This document shows positions 22,806-34,647 of a DNA stretch of 64,000 bases, one piece after another (within the stretch, counting starts at the first letter, position 1; each line of letters begins with the position of its first letter). The position numbers and the translations under genes were made by a program. Below the pieces are notes generated by a model. The model was not told the origin of the DNA. It ran no database searches and saw only the letters and a list, made by a program, of their open reading frames with translations. Source of the DNA: Calycina herbarum (lineage: Eukaryota > Ascomycota > Leotiomycetes > Helotiales > Pezizellaceae); assembly GCA_001414485.1 (NCBI GenBank), contig LLEY01000001.1, positions 496,001 through 560,000 of the forward strand, given 5' to 3'.

Positions 22806-23154
22806 GCGTGGTAAATTTTCTTCTTCTCAGGAAATGGGTTGGGAAATATGTGCATGAATCGTGGACTGGCAAGATGGCAGAGGTTTCATGCATTACAGTA
22901 AGCATGATTGGCTTGCTTCTACTATCGGAGTTCAATGAATGAAAAGACACAATACCAAATCTCAAAAATCACATGAAGTTTTCATTTCCGAGAATGTGAG
23001 CGAAATCTATTGGATTAATTATGTAGTTTCCAAACATCGTTGGTGGTATCTCGGAACTGGCAAGATGCAACAGTCATACTAATATTTACATGGACCTCCC
23101 AAAACGCCGCCTCATGGGTATACGCCATGGCCCCAGAAAACGCCTTGCATACAA

Positions 23155-24623
23155 TTATTCTGGTTGGATCATGTCCATCTCATCATCATATTCGGTCTCT
23201 GGTTCTTCCACTCGCAGGAAGTCGTGCTGTAGTGCTTCCTGGGCACTGATTCGCCTGTGAGGATCAAGCTCAAAGCAACGCTCGAGAAACCTGACTGCTA
23301 GCTTCTCTCCCGAGCTTAATGGTGTTCCAGCTTCGGCCCCGTCGCTGTTCCTAGACAGAGACCACAAAATGATCTTCTCGAGTGAAAATCCATTAGCCCC
23401 GATGGTAGGAATAGTAGTCTCTAAAACCGTGCCATGGAGTTGAGCACATTGCTTCATCCGCTTGACCCCGAAAATGGTTGTAATCTCGATCATTGCCTCC
23501 ACATCATCTGCCGAGTTGAAGAATGGAAACCTCTTTGACAGTATCGTAAGTAAGATGACACCAGCAGACCAGATATCGATCTTTGTAGTCTGCTCGGTGC
23601 ATTTGAGAAGAACTTCAGGCGCTCTGAATCCACGTGTCCCTGCTCGATTTGCTCGGCGTGAAGGACGAGAATCGTGCTTAGGATAGCCACTCGATGGTCC
23701 CATCTGCGCTGTAACACTATTGTGTATACGTCTTCGTCGTTCCTCAGGTCTATCTTGGCATAGGCATGGTTTGCAATCCGTTCCCTCTCTTTCAGCCAAC
23801 CCAAAATCAACCAAGACCCCTCGTTCCTTGTCAACATCGTAGAGAAAGTTGGTAGGCTTTATATCGCGATGAAGAATCCCCTTCTCGTGTACTGCAGCAA
23901 GAGCCGTAAAAAGTGACCGAAAATATGTCTGGACCTCTTTTATCCGCATGTTTCTGAAATAATCTCGAAAATCGGTATGCCTGAAATAGGGCAGAACTGC
24001 AACAACTTGGTCTGTATTTCGGAAGGCTGTGATGAGAGGGCAGACGGAGTCGCATCTTTCGAGGTCATGAAGGAGTTCCAGTTCATTCAATATTCTTGTG
24101 GGACTGCTCGTGACATAAATCTTCTTGATTGCAACGTATTTTGGCTTTCGCTTTGGTTCTCCATACTCATCCAGCTCAGGTTTCGTTCTCTTTACTGGCG
24201 GTGATTTCCAGGTACTATTGCTTTCTTTTTCTTCCAAATCCCAGTCATTCAGGTATGCGTCGTACATGAGATCTTCGGCCTTGTACACAGTAGAAAAGGT
24301 ACCTAAATCGCGTTAGTGCACATTCATATGATGTTGGGAACCAACATACCCTCCCCGATGCGATTGATGAGCCGAAAGCGTTCTTTAATGCCCGTAAATG
24401 TGTCTAGAAACTTGTTCATGTCCTCTCGTACCACCGGGTCAACTATCGTGTCGCTCTCGTCCGAGTCGTAATTCTCATCGAGCGCATCGTCTTCCTCACC
24501 CTCGCCTCGTGATTCATCCATCCCTTGGTCGTCTCCATCAACCGACTCCTCCCCGGTCAAGCCATCACGGTGGATTTCGAAGGGCTGTTTCTGGTTTGCG
24601 CTGCGTGGGCGAATTGTCGCCAT
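23155..24623 (-). CDS. CDC7: Cdc7-family serine/threonine kinase (DDK catalytic subunit)
   Basis: S-phase kinase that, with its Dbf4-type partner, phosphorylates the MCM helicase at origins. Two exons (24623..24350, 24302..23155) encode 473 aa. The N-terminal 70 residues are acidic. The kinase domain has the glycine loop RIGEGTFSTVYKAED (split by the 47-nt intron), the VAIKK lysine after a charged insert, the catalytic loop ILHRDIKPTNFLYD, the VDFGLAE metal-binding motif, an activation-segment insert with several Cys/Arg, GTRGFRAPEVLLK and IDIWSAGVILLTIL. These inserts and the T-R-G-F-R-A-P-E form are Cdc7 hallmarks. It is divergent from the condensin gene across 364 bp containing an MCB-like ACGCGT (24833). 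Confidence 0.93.
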
Positions 24624-24832
24624 CTGGAACGTCAAGAAGCCCAGGTGCTATAGGAATGCAATAGAATCACTGCGACGCTATTCCTCTGGGTTGGGTGTCT
24701 TTCGAGAGCTTCGCATTGGGTCCGGAATATTTGTTTATCAGGTACCCGGGTGCTGCAAAACGGACGCGGGGCTGGGCTGGCCCTGCCCACCAGGATTACC
24801 GCGGCAACGCTGACAACAAAAGTCTAAACAAA

Positions 24833-24838
24833 ACGCGT
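24833..24838. promoter_or_regulatory. MCB-like element ACGCGT in the CDC7/condensin shared promoter
   Basis: ACGCGTAA fits the MluI cell-cycle box consensus ACGCGTNA bound by MBF (Swi6/Mbp1-type) in yeasts. It lies in the 364-bp interval between two divergent cell-cycle genes, 155 bp upstream of the condensin ATG and about 210 bp upstream of the CDC7 ATG. Confidence 0.5.
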
Positions 24839-24987
24839 AAATAATCCCTGTGCCAAATTTGGGAAAGACAACACTATCAGCATCAGCATCAGCAATCTTT
24901 GCGCCAACAACAACCTCTTGGTCAAAATAGACAATTTGTTGATGTCTGTACTCCGCGCAGTGGAATACTGTGACCCCTCTCGCCACC

Positions 24988-27900
24988 ATGGATACCATAA
25001 ATTTCGACATCAACGATGCCCTCAAACACTACATGAGCGATCCCGCCACAGTCTCAACCCCCGAAGCAGACTCCAACCTCGTCGATTGCGAAAATGACCC
25101 CGAATCGCTCACAAACTCCCTCATCAATACGGTGCTGAACCCAATCGTGGACTCGGTGGCGGAGAATCCGGATGCTATAACTAGAAGCTCTTCCTTTGAT
25201 TCCTTGCAGTTCCTACTAAAGTGTGTCCCTGTCTCCCTCCAGTCCGATCGCAATTTCCCGACCGAATCAAATTCTGAACTTTTCAAACTATCTAGATGTT
25301 CTTCCGTACTTCCTACACATGCGCTGAGCAAGATCCTTGATCTTGTGGTGTCTGGCCTGTCAGCGGAGGCAGACATCATCCACAACGACCTCGAATCCGA
25401 CGAGCAGGATATTATCTCGCACCACAAACAATTGCTGGAGGTTTTCGGTTTCCTACTACAATGGATCATTGCAGCTGTTGAAACGAAGGCGGCAGAAAAG
25501 ACAACTTCAGCACCAGCTGCGAGAGGAAGAGGAAAGGGTGCCAAAGCAAAGGCTGCGGCTGGTAAGGATAAAGATGGCAACTGGGATTCTTCGGCCCAAC
25601 TACAAACGGCTCTAGATACCATGTGCAAAGTCTTGAAGCTGAAACTTTCGAAAATCTTCCTCACAACCTCTGAGAGAGATACGTTCGTTAGTTTGTTCAC
25701 ACGCCCGGTGTATATGGTTCTGGAGAGCGAACAGAGAGTGAAGAGCACTGCCATTCGAATGCATGCCTTCAAAGTTCTTTGCATAGCCGTTAAACACCAC
25801 GGGCATGGATATGGTAAGAACTTCCAGGTTTACTCGTGGATTGGGATGCTAATAAGCTATTACAGCGGCACAGATATCCATCGTGCAGAATTTGACTTAC
25901 TTTGAGCATCTTGCGGAACCTATGGCCGAATTCCTTCATATTCTTGCAGAGCAATACGATTATCCCCAACTGGTTGACGAGATTCTCCGAGAATTGAGCA
26001 ATAAAGAGTTCAACAGCAATGATACAAGAGGACCGAAGTCGGTTTCTTCGTTTATTGTCAAGCTCTCGGAGCTTGCGCCTAGACTTGTCATCAAGCAAAT
26101 GACAATGCTGGCGAAACAACTGGACAGCGAGTCCTACGCCCTGCGCTGCTCCCTCATCGAAGTTTGTGGGAACTTACTAGCATACCTGAGCAAACAGGAA
26201 GAGCGCGGAGATAACCACAAATCCCAATTGAATGCGTTCTTCGACGTACTCGAGGAGCGCTTTTTGGATGTCAACCCATATTGTCGATGTCGAACTATCC
26301 AGGTCTACGTCAAACTTTGTGACCTCGAGCAGAAATTCCCGAAACGAAGACAAAAGGCTGCGGAATTAGCCGCAAGAAGCTTGGAAGATAAGAGCAGTAA
26401 CGTTCGAAGAAATGCCATTAAACTCCTTGGATCCCTCATAAAAACCCACCCTTTCAGCATTATGCATGGCTCACAACTCTCGTTGAAAGAATGGAACGCT
26501 AGACTTGCTGCTGTGGATGCAGAGTTGAACGCTCTCAAGCCTGCTGAGGAGACACCAGGTCTGGCCGACAAGACTGTTGACACTGCTCTTCTGGACGATG
26601 CTACAGCCATCGAACCCGACTCCCCACAAAAGCAGGTCCCGATGACCGACGAGCAAAAGATAGCCGCAGTCAAGAAGGCCCAGGAAGACGCCGCGACTTC
26701 GGAGGCAATGAGCAAGTTGACATTAACAAGACGTTACTATGTAGAAGCCCTAAAATTCATCGAGGTCCTGCATGGTGCCACCACTACTGTGTGTCAATTA
26801 CTCGGCTCCAAGAACAAGAGTGAGGTCATTGAGGCCATGGATTACTTCGAAATTGGAGATGCCTACAATATTGAACAAAACAAACTGGGTATCCGAAGAA
26901 TGCTACGATTGATCTGGACGAAAGGTAATAGTGACGAAGGAAAGGGTGTCCAGAATCATTTGATCGAGTGCTACAAGCGCCTCTTTTTTGAAGCCCCGGA
27001 CTCATATAACGGAAACGATGCGGCAAACTATATCGCTCGAAACATGATCAGTTTGACTTTCGGAGCAACTCCAGCAGAATTGACATCCCTAGAGCAGCTT
27101 CTGAGTACCATGATGAAGTCAAATCATATTTCCGAATTGGTTGTACAGAAACTTTGGCAAGTCTATGGTGTTCAGAAGAGGGAAATATCCAAGAGTCAAC
27201 GACGAGGGGCAATCATTGTCCTGGGTATGCTTGCGACAGCAAAACCGGAGATTGTGGTTGGTGAAATGGAAACCATGCTACGAATCGGGCTAGGAAGCTT
27301 GGGCAGATCCGACTTACAACTCGCCAAGTACACATGCATCGCACTTCGAAGAATCAACCCCACTGGAAGACAAGCTAAAGAAACTAAGGTTCAGAGTTCC
27401 AAGCTTTCCAACGACCATGCTGTCCTTGGTAAACTTGCCGCAATTATCGAGGTGGAATCTGACAACAAGGAATGGTACGGTGTTGCAGAGCAAGCTATCA
27501 GTGCGATATACACTCTTTCGCGACATCCGGATAGTCTGTGTTCGGAAATTTTGAGGCGAAAAACAAGACTCGTCTTCCAGCAACGAACGGTAAAAACGCC
27601 TGAGCCAGACGAAATGGAGTTGGATAAATCACAGCCATCTTCGCCTACTGCAGACTCGCCCGAAGAAGCAGAGGAACAAGCTGAACCGATGGAGGCGGCC
27701 GCGCCCGAGGAGAAGAAGTTGAAAGGGTCTGTTGCACTTTCACAGCTTCTTTTCATCGTGGGGCATGTCGCTATCAAGCAAATTGTTCATCTCGAACTTT
27801 GTGAATTGGATTTCAAGCGACGAAAGGCCGACGCAGAGAAAAGCAAGCCTGTGGCAGAAGCTCCCGCAGACAAGGCAGCCAAAGAGGCAGCTGATGATTT

Positions 27901-28778
27901 GGACATGATTGGTGGTACTACCGAGGACGACTTTACTGAAGCAATGTCCCATATCCGTGAGCGAGAGCTCCTATATGGTGACAAGTCCTTGCTAGCGAAC
28001 TTTGGGCCACTGGTATCTGAGATTTGCTCCAATAACACAACATACAAGGATCGCAATCTTCAAGCAGCTGCCACTCTTTGCTTAGCAAAGCTCATGTGTG
28101 TCAGCTCAGAATATTGCGAGACAAATCTTCCACTTCTCATCACCATTCTCGAGAGATCCAAGGACCCAATCACACGTTCCAATGTTGTCATAGCACTTGG
28201 TGATATGGCTGTATGCTTCAACCATCTTATTGACGAGAATACAGACTTCTTATATCGTCGTCTCAATGATAAGGATGCCAGTGTGAAGCGAACTTGCTTG
28301 ATGACCTTGACATTCCTTATTCTTGCTGGACAAGTCAAGGTTAAGGGTCAATTGGGTGAAATGGCCAAGTGCCTCGAGGATGATGACAAACGAATCGCAG
28401 ATTTGAGTCGAATGTTCTTCACCGAGTTGAGCACGAAGGATAATGCTGTGTATAATCACTTTGTCGATATGTTCAGTCTGTTGTCTGCAGAGAAGGAACT
28501 TGAAGAGGATTCTTTGAAGAGAATCCTCAAGTTTTTGGCTGGATTCATTGAAAAGGTATGTCTGCTCTGCAACTATTGAAGTGTCACATTACTAACTCGC
28601 CACGTAGGACAAACATGCGAAGCAACTCGCAGATAAATTGGCAGCAAGACTCGCAAGATGTGAGACTGAGAGACAGTGGAACGATGTTGCTTATGCCATT
28701 AGTTTGTTGCAACATAAGAACGAAGAGATTACCAAAATGGTGGCAACTGGCTTCAAGATTGTTCAAGGCGCAGCATGA
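24988..28778 (+). CDS. Condensin complex subunit 1 (CAP-D2, Ycs4/Cnd1)
   Basis: HEAT-repeat non-SMC subunit of condensin, needed for mitotic chromosome compaction. Three exons (24988..25813, 25866..28555, 28608..28778) encode about 1,228 aa, the expected size. The start lies in a strong CGCCACCATGG context. Features: N-terminal Cnd1 domain, a Lys/Gly/Ala-rich linker (ARGRGKGAKAKAAAGK, about residues 187-202), HEAT repeats (CRTIQVYVKLCDLEQKFPKR, NVRRNAIKLLGSLI), an acidic Pro/Glu linker (DEMELDKSQPSSPTADSPEE), then the conserved C-terminal core FGPLVSEICSN, LQAAATLCLAKLMCVSSEYC, LPLLITILERSKDPITRSN, VVIALGDMAVCFNHLIDENT and LYRRLNDKDASVKRTCLMT. The short last exon ends with VATGFKIVQGAA. Confidence 0.94.
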
Positions 28779-30020
28779 TTTTATGTGGTTATATGTTGTA
28801 ATGTATGCATTGTCGGTGGAGGAGTCAATTGGTTTATTAAGGGTATGGTGGCGTTGGTGGGTCATGTAACAATGAATTGATGAATGAATATGCACACCTT
28901 TATACCTCCCAATTTGCCTTGCCCAAAATCTAAACAATCACTTGCTGAAGTTTGGAAGCTGTGTTCATGTTTCTTGGGAGAGTAATGTTGAATTTTGAAA
29001 GAGTCCTGAGCTGTACTCTGCGTACGCCACTCTCTATTGCTTCAGATATTCTAGGACAATTACAGTCATTCTCCGAGAAAAGCGAGTCTAGAAAGAAGTG
29101 TCTGACAATATATGTACGTTATTGTTCACACATGACTTACAAAGGAAGGTGTACCTAGAGAAATACCCCCTCTTCTGAGAACTTGGTATGGGAGGTGGGT
29201 TGCCTTTGTTAAGAATTTGAGGAGAAGTTACCGGAGTCGAAAAAACCTAGTTGCAGCGACCCAGCGATGATGGCCCATTGCAGCTCCACTGAAACTCAGA
29301 CGAGGTGACTCTCCTGAGTTCAGGAGCGGGGGAGCCGCTAATTTACTTCAGAGGGGCAGTTTAGTACTGGGGAAAGAACAGAAAAAGTGGTACAGCTGGT
29401 ACTTGCCTTTTGGTGACCTTCCACCTTTCGTCAAAGCGAGCTAGTTGGGTCTTCAGGGAGCTTTCCATAAACATGAAGCCAGCACTTACAATAACCCAAG
29501 GGGCAGTCCACAAAATCATCCCAAAAAGATTCAACAAAGAGCAGAGCTCTAACCTAACCTCCAGGCGTACCAAGCGAAACCCGGCACCCCTTCGTGTTAC
29601 AGGGCAGAGAAAAGCCGCAGGTTGTCTTATTTTTTTTGTGTTGGCGATTTGCACAAAGGATTCAGAGGGAGATCTCGCTTAACGCTTAACTTCGAAAACT
29701 TGCCTTGTGCTCGAAGTTCTCAATCAACACTTGCTTTCTCAACATATCCATTCTTTTGTTTGGTAAATAACTGTGAATCTAGAACTTTATGATGATTTAG
29801 AGTAAATCTTGATCTCAATCACGAACACCTGGTACCCCAGTCTTGTGAATCATGTATACAGTTTTTTCCAGAGTATAAATAGTGTGCTTTCTAAACCTTC
29901 TTTCTTTCTTTTCTTTACAAAAACAACTCTACAACAAACCTCCGCAATCACCATTCCGAATCATAACTCCATACCAAAAAAGTTGTAAACCCGATCACAT
30001 AAAGCAAAAGATACCCGAAA
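28779..30020. other. Intergenic region
   Basis: About 1.2 kb. Open frames at 29361-29682 match no family and overlap each other on opposite strands. The right end is the promoter of the small gene at 30021, with TATAAAT at 29874-29880. Confidence 0.45.
29874..29880 (+). promoter_or_regulatory. TATA box of the gene at 30021
   Basis: TATAAAT 141 bp upstream of the ATG, followed by a pyrimidine-rich then CA-rich stretch typical of fungal transcription start sites and leaders. Confidence 0.5.
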
Positions 30021-30380
30021 ATGTCCTCAAACCCAGGTTCAAACCAAGAAGGTTCCACATCTTCTGCTAATTACCCCATTCATGACGGCGGCTCTCAAAG
30101 CAACCAACAAAATACCACCGGAAACAATGCATCTGCATCCACCTCCAGTGGGGTAGATACGAGAACTTGGGGCAATGGTGATTACCCGGTTCCGGGTACA
30201 CAAAATTTCGCTAGGCAAGCTTGGCTCCAAGGGGAATGCCACATACCAGAGAATGACAAGTACGCTCCTTCAGCCGATCAAGGCACGCCAAGCAATAAAC
30301 TGTGTGGTGGTATCCCAATGGGCGGCCATACAACTGGTGGACTTAAGGGTCCGCTGGCGCCTACTGATGAAGATAAATAA
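30021..30380 (+). CDS. Small hydrophilic Ser/Asn/Gly-rich hypothetical protein
   Basis: One exon of 119 aa, rich in Ser, Asn, Gly and Gln, with no signal peptide or membrane segment. The C-terminal half is less simple (GECHIPENDKYAPSADQG, CGGIPMGGHTTGGLKGP) and ends acidic. I do not recognise the family. A clear TATA box, a CA-rich leader and an AAAATG start context support expression. Such proteins in Leotiomycetes are often stress- or conidiation-associated, but nothing here proves that. Confidence 0.55.
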   Translation: MSSNPGSNQEGSTSSANYPIHDGGSQSNQQNTTGNNASASTSSGVDTRTWGNGDYPVPGTQNFARQAWLQGECHIPENDKYAPSADQGTPSNKLCGGIPMGGHTTGGLKGPLAPTDEDK

Positions 30381-30383
30381 TAA

Positions 30384-31533
30384 ACTCCACGTTTTGAAAT
30401 AAATTTCGAAGGAAGAATCATTCAAAGGCGATACTTCAAGTAACTCATCCGAGTACTTAACTCGCTCTCAACCTTTCTTACCTTCCTTAACAGAGAGCCA
30501 ACGAAGGACACCCCACCCTCCTGGATATATTTTGCCGTATGATTTGAGTTTCTTTTGATTGGTTGCGTTGTTTTGCATGTTTTAAATTTTGCGTCGAGAA
30601 GCAAAATTTTATACGGCGTATCTTATACTACTAGAGATATTGAAATAAACGTTGTATTTTTAGAGAGAACTTGCTAGATTTAGACTTACCCAAGCATGAA
30701 TTTACATGCCCAAGAAGCCACGATCATTTATCGACCCAAATAACAGCACCTCTAGTGAGTGTTAAGAGAAGATCCGTAGAGTAATTGCAATGTTATCTGA
30801 GAAGGTTTGGTTTTTGTTTCTTCTGGTCCTTCTTGTACAATATTAATGATTGCCCCAGATAAACCTAAAACTGTTACAAAAAACCACCACCTAGCTTAGC
30901 CTACTAAAAAGTAAACAAACTTCGACCAAAAGAAATCCCAAGGATCAGCAGAAAACTTAAATCGTCTCGAGACTGTCAGAGAAAAGTCTACCGGACGTCT
31001 TTTTGTTTGTGGTGGGGGTGTTGGATTGTGGGGATTTTATGGGGAGGCTTAGCAGCTCAATATTACCCGAGCTTATAAAATTTACAAAGATATAAGCAAA
31101 TGGATATACTGTGGAGTATTATAAATAAATTATCTCCTAGGCCCACAGATATCTTCCCTACGACAGCTAGGGAATCGACCCTTAGAGCCCACACTCTAAT
31201 CATCACAAACCATTTAGAAATTGGCAGCTGCCAGCCGCGTCGAGGCACCTGAGTACATCCATATAATATCTAGGGCTTGTCTTTTCGCTTGACCACTACG
31301 CCAACCAAGCTTTCAATTTTGTCATTCTGAAAGGTGCTTATTTTAGACTATCAGGGTCTAATTTGCCGATTGGTCAAGGAAACTGGTGAGCAAGTGATTG
31401 AGATTCCTTACGATGTCCTTGTTTATTCATCCGTCCGAATTCTAAAACTAAGAACTTGAGGCAAGTTTTTTAAGAGGACCACACAAGACAACTTTGAGTA
31501 AAAACTAATTCCAAAAAGAAACCAAAAAATGAT
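30384..31533. other. AT-rich gene-poor region
   Basis: No gene recognised. It contains a tRNA 5'-half-like stretch on the minus strand (about 31284-31310: GCTTGGTTGGCGTAGTGG) without a matching 3' half, plus stop-dense AT-rich DNA. Confidence 0.5.
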
Positions 31534-31790
31534 TGCTCGATATCAGATTTGAACTGATGACCTCTTCTGGATCCCCATTCACATTCCCCGCCGGAAGACA
31601 TGGTGGCTAAAGGACAACCTAGGATAACCAGATCAAGACCGCTCGCACCCGAAGTTCCCCTGTACATCTATCTACAGAGCAACCAGAGAGCCAGCTATCG
31701 AGCTCTGGAGATCTTTGGAGGTGATATGGCTAGCACATATCAATGTTCATGTGTGTGGGAGAAGCGCGATAAGCACTACGCCAACCGAGC
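31534..31790 (-). tRNA. tRNA-like gene interrupted by 184 nt in the anticodon loop (apparent anticodon CAC)
   Basis: Minus-strand 31790..31754 and 31569..31534 together fold as a cloverleaf. The acceptor stem GCTCGGT/ATCGAGC pairs fully (one G-T), with discriminator A. T8, G9, A14 and G15 are present. The D stem is GCG/CGC, the anticodon stem CTTCT/AGAAG, the variable loop AGGTC, and the T arm ATCAG-TTCAAAT-CTGAT with G53-C61. A T6 run five bases past the end (31524-31529) is a proper Pol III terminator. The interruption (31753..31570) falls between positions 37 and 38, the normal site of eukaryotic tRNA introns, but is far longer than usual. Oddities are C33 in place of U33 and C19 in place of G19. 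It may be a real long-intron tRNA, a tRNA broken by an insertion, or a tRNA-derived repeat. The Val identity is only the reading of CAC. Confidence 0.5.
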
Positions 31791-33471
31791 TCTGTTTTTG
31801 TATTTTTGGCAAGAAAATTTGTTGTAGATTATCTAGCTCCAAAAATTGGGACCAAAAAAGTGGATCTCAACTGGTCAAGGAGGAAGGTACCTAATAGCTC
31901 TACTATATGCTCTCCACGTGGAAAAGCAGAAAAGCAGAAAACCACGCTAGCGAACAGAATGAGGAGCTGAATTGAATGCATCTCGTACGTTCACGATGCA
32001 TTGGAGTTCATCTAAAGCTAGAATATTGAAAAGCTGAAGCTCGACTAAGAAAGAAATCATCTAGATAGATTGCTTGTAGAAGTTCTTCAATCCAAAAGGT
32101 GTATTCTTACATGTTGCATGTTTATGCCAGGACGAGTCCTGTGACTCAACCCCCACGTCCTGTTCAAAACGCGCAAGACATTTGTTCCTTCATTTGCGTA
32201 CACCTTCTTCTCAGAATTACTACTGACAAAAAAGATGAGCGAAACAATGCTGAAAACTCTTGTTTAAATCGAAGAGAATAAGAGAATAACAGAAGTTCCA
32301 AAAATAAACAGTAATACGCTGGAAAAAAGCTCTTCTCTTGGATTTCTCAGACCCTATTGTTTAAAAAACTCAGAACTTTGAATAATTATACACCACACAA
32401 GATTATATAGCGGTTCAGCTAGACATGTAGTAGCCTTACTTTAGTTTGTGCGAAGAAATCTAGGCGAATCAAAAGTATTGCGGAAGAAGGGCCAGAAGAA
32501 TCGGGAGCTGGATGGTGGCCCTTGACCCATCTGGGTTTCGGTTCCCATCCTGGGCACGACGAGCGAAACACCCAAACGATATTCGTTCATTTTCCAGTCG
32601 ACTCCTTGCCGGAGACAGAAGATCCAAGGGCTAGGGAGAATATTTTGTATGCCTGTGATGTCTTTCTTTTTGGGGACGGGGAAATTGTAGTAGGAATTGT
32701 TGAGAAATTCCTGATTTAGTTACATAGAAACTGGATGGTGGTATTAAAGAACACAAAGTAATCCTTCTCGCATGATAAACAAATTACGAAAAATGAGAAA
32801 AACTGTTCAGGAGTGTGCAGCGAAACTTTGTGTATCATGCAATGGCTCTCAAACCAGGGTAGGTTGGAGAAATCGCCCCAGACGCAGTTTCTCGTCAAGG
32901 TTTCAGATTGCACTCGAGTCTCTCAACACGGCCTGTTGAGACAGACACTTAGGGGTCGTCCCTTCCCTCGCTTGTGGGTCGAGACGACTTCATGTGTTGA
33001 GAGGGAAGGTGACCCATGTCCCAAAGGAGGTGTTAGCTCTGAGTATAACCCCCCCTCGGATTGAGAATTTTCCTCGAGAGCGCTTCGTCTCTCTTTTCTT
33101 TTTCCCAATCGTCGGCCAACTTCCCTTGAAAAGATGGCATGTAGCTCGTAGTTCGTCCGAACATTCCCCTCCGTATGTACAAGTAGATCAATAGAACTCG
33201 TAAACAAACGTCCGTGTTGACATTCCAACCCATCTCTAGTGTTGTTGCGACGGCAAGAGCGGGTGTTTTGCAGTAGCAGTGACAATCATGCCGAGCGGGA
33301 TTGTATCGAGTGAGGCTGTCAAAGTGAGGTTGTACAAATAAAAGCGGGTCTGCTGACTCATCAACCCTCGCTCGCGCGTCTTCCAGTTGCCTCAACTTGC
33401 CAAACCCAACATCACAATTCTCCAACAAAACCACCAATTCCCTCATCCTCACCCGCAAATACTCCTTCAAA
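31791..33471. other. AT-rich gene-poor region
   Basis: About 1.7 kb with no recognised gene. The last 300 bp becomes C-rich and serves as promoter/leader of RPN12. Short frames at 32522 and 33033 match nothing I know. Confidence 0.5.
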
Positions 33472-34369
33472 ATGTCCGAACGAGACCTCCAAGACATCCT
33501 CCGAAAACTAAAATCCACAACCTCCTACCCCGACGCCTCAACCCTCCTCAGCAAAGCCAAAATCACCCTCCTCAAACTGAAAGCCCTCACGCCCCTCCCC
33601 ACAACCTCGCAATCGCTCCTCCTCCTTGCCCGCGAAGTCTTCGAATCCGGTGCCCTCATCTCAATCCGCTACAAAGATACCGCAGCATTCACCCGTTACG
33701 TCCACCAACTGACACCCTTCTACGAACTGCCCTCGTCCGTTCTGCCCGGCGCGAAGAGCGAGAGGACGAAGGTGACTGGCTTGTACCTGCTACTCTTATT
33801 AACGCAGGGAAACTATGCGGGCTTTCACACTGAGTTAGAGGGTTTGGAGATTCGGGAAGGAAATAATGGGCGGGTGGAGGATGATAGGTATTTGGGTTAT
33901 CCAATCAAGTTGGAGAGGTGGTTGATGGAGGGAAGCTATGATTTAGTTTGGAAGGCTATGGCTAGTCGGGAGGTGCCTAGTGAGGAGTATGGCGTTTTCT
34001 CAGAGGTGAGATATTCTATTTTATATTTCTAATAGCTCCATCGGGGTACCACCAGCTAAGGGAACACATTGCTAACATTATGCCTAGATTCTAACCATCA
34101 CAATCCGAAACGAGATTGCTTCTTGCAGCGAAACAGCCTACCCATCACTCCCTATCTCATCCACCAAAAACTTACTTTTCCTCGATAGCGAAGGAGCTGT
34201 TGTTTCGTTTGCCCAGAGCAGAGGGTGGTTGATTAGAGACGGACGGATATATTTCCCCAACCAGAGCTTGAAGGCTGGCGCAGATCTAGATGGAAACCAG
34301 AAGGAGCTGAGCAAACTTACCATCGAGAACACATTAGGTTATGCGAGAGAGTTGGAGACGATTGTATGA
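33472..34369 (+). CDS. RPN12: 26S proteasome regulatory subunit Rpn12 (PSMD8)
   Basis: PCI-domain subunit of the 19S lid, the last to join during lid assembly. Two exons (33472..34005, 34088..34369) encode 271 aa. Landmarks: LLLAREVFESGALISIRYKD, AFTRYVHQLTPFY, GLYLLLLLTQGNYAGFHTEL, YPIKLERWLMEGSYDLVWKA, then exon 2 ILTITIRNEIASCSETAYPS, SSTKNLLFLDSEGAVVSFAQ, GWLIRDGRIYFPNQ and the end TLGYARELETIV. These match the Rpn12 PCI/CSN8 domain. The start ATG sits in CAAAATGTCC context, and an upstream in-frame ATG (33397) lies in leader-like DNA. It is convergent with the alpha-COP gene 280 bp away. Confidence 0.93.
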
Positions 34370-34647
34370 GGTCAGAACAAACATCACTTTGCTACAGAGC
34401 CAAATCCTCAAATCAAGTTCACGCTTGGTCACTCCTGTATTCTAGAATTGGCGCCCAGGCGTATCTCCAAAAGATCAATAATGGATGGGCATATCATATG
34501 ATTCTTTTCGCTTCATCTACCGACGTAATCCTGCAGTTGACTATCAATCGTTACTCCCTACATGTGACTGAGTACAACAGCCAAGTATGACGACCACCTG
34601 CACTTTCTACTTTTTCCGAACTCCATTTTCGTTCCAAAAAAACCCCC

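Noticed and set aside
29361..29682. Opposed 90-97-codon frames
   Set aside because: Mirror-image frames on opposite strands of the same DNA, with no family resemblance.
31180..31310. A second interrupted tRNA built from the 5' half at 31310 and a B-box-like GGGTCGATTCCC near 31180
   Set aside because: No acceptor or anticodon stem pairing could be found between the parts, so it is kept only as a tRNA-like fragment.
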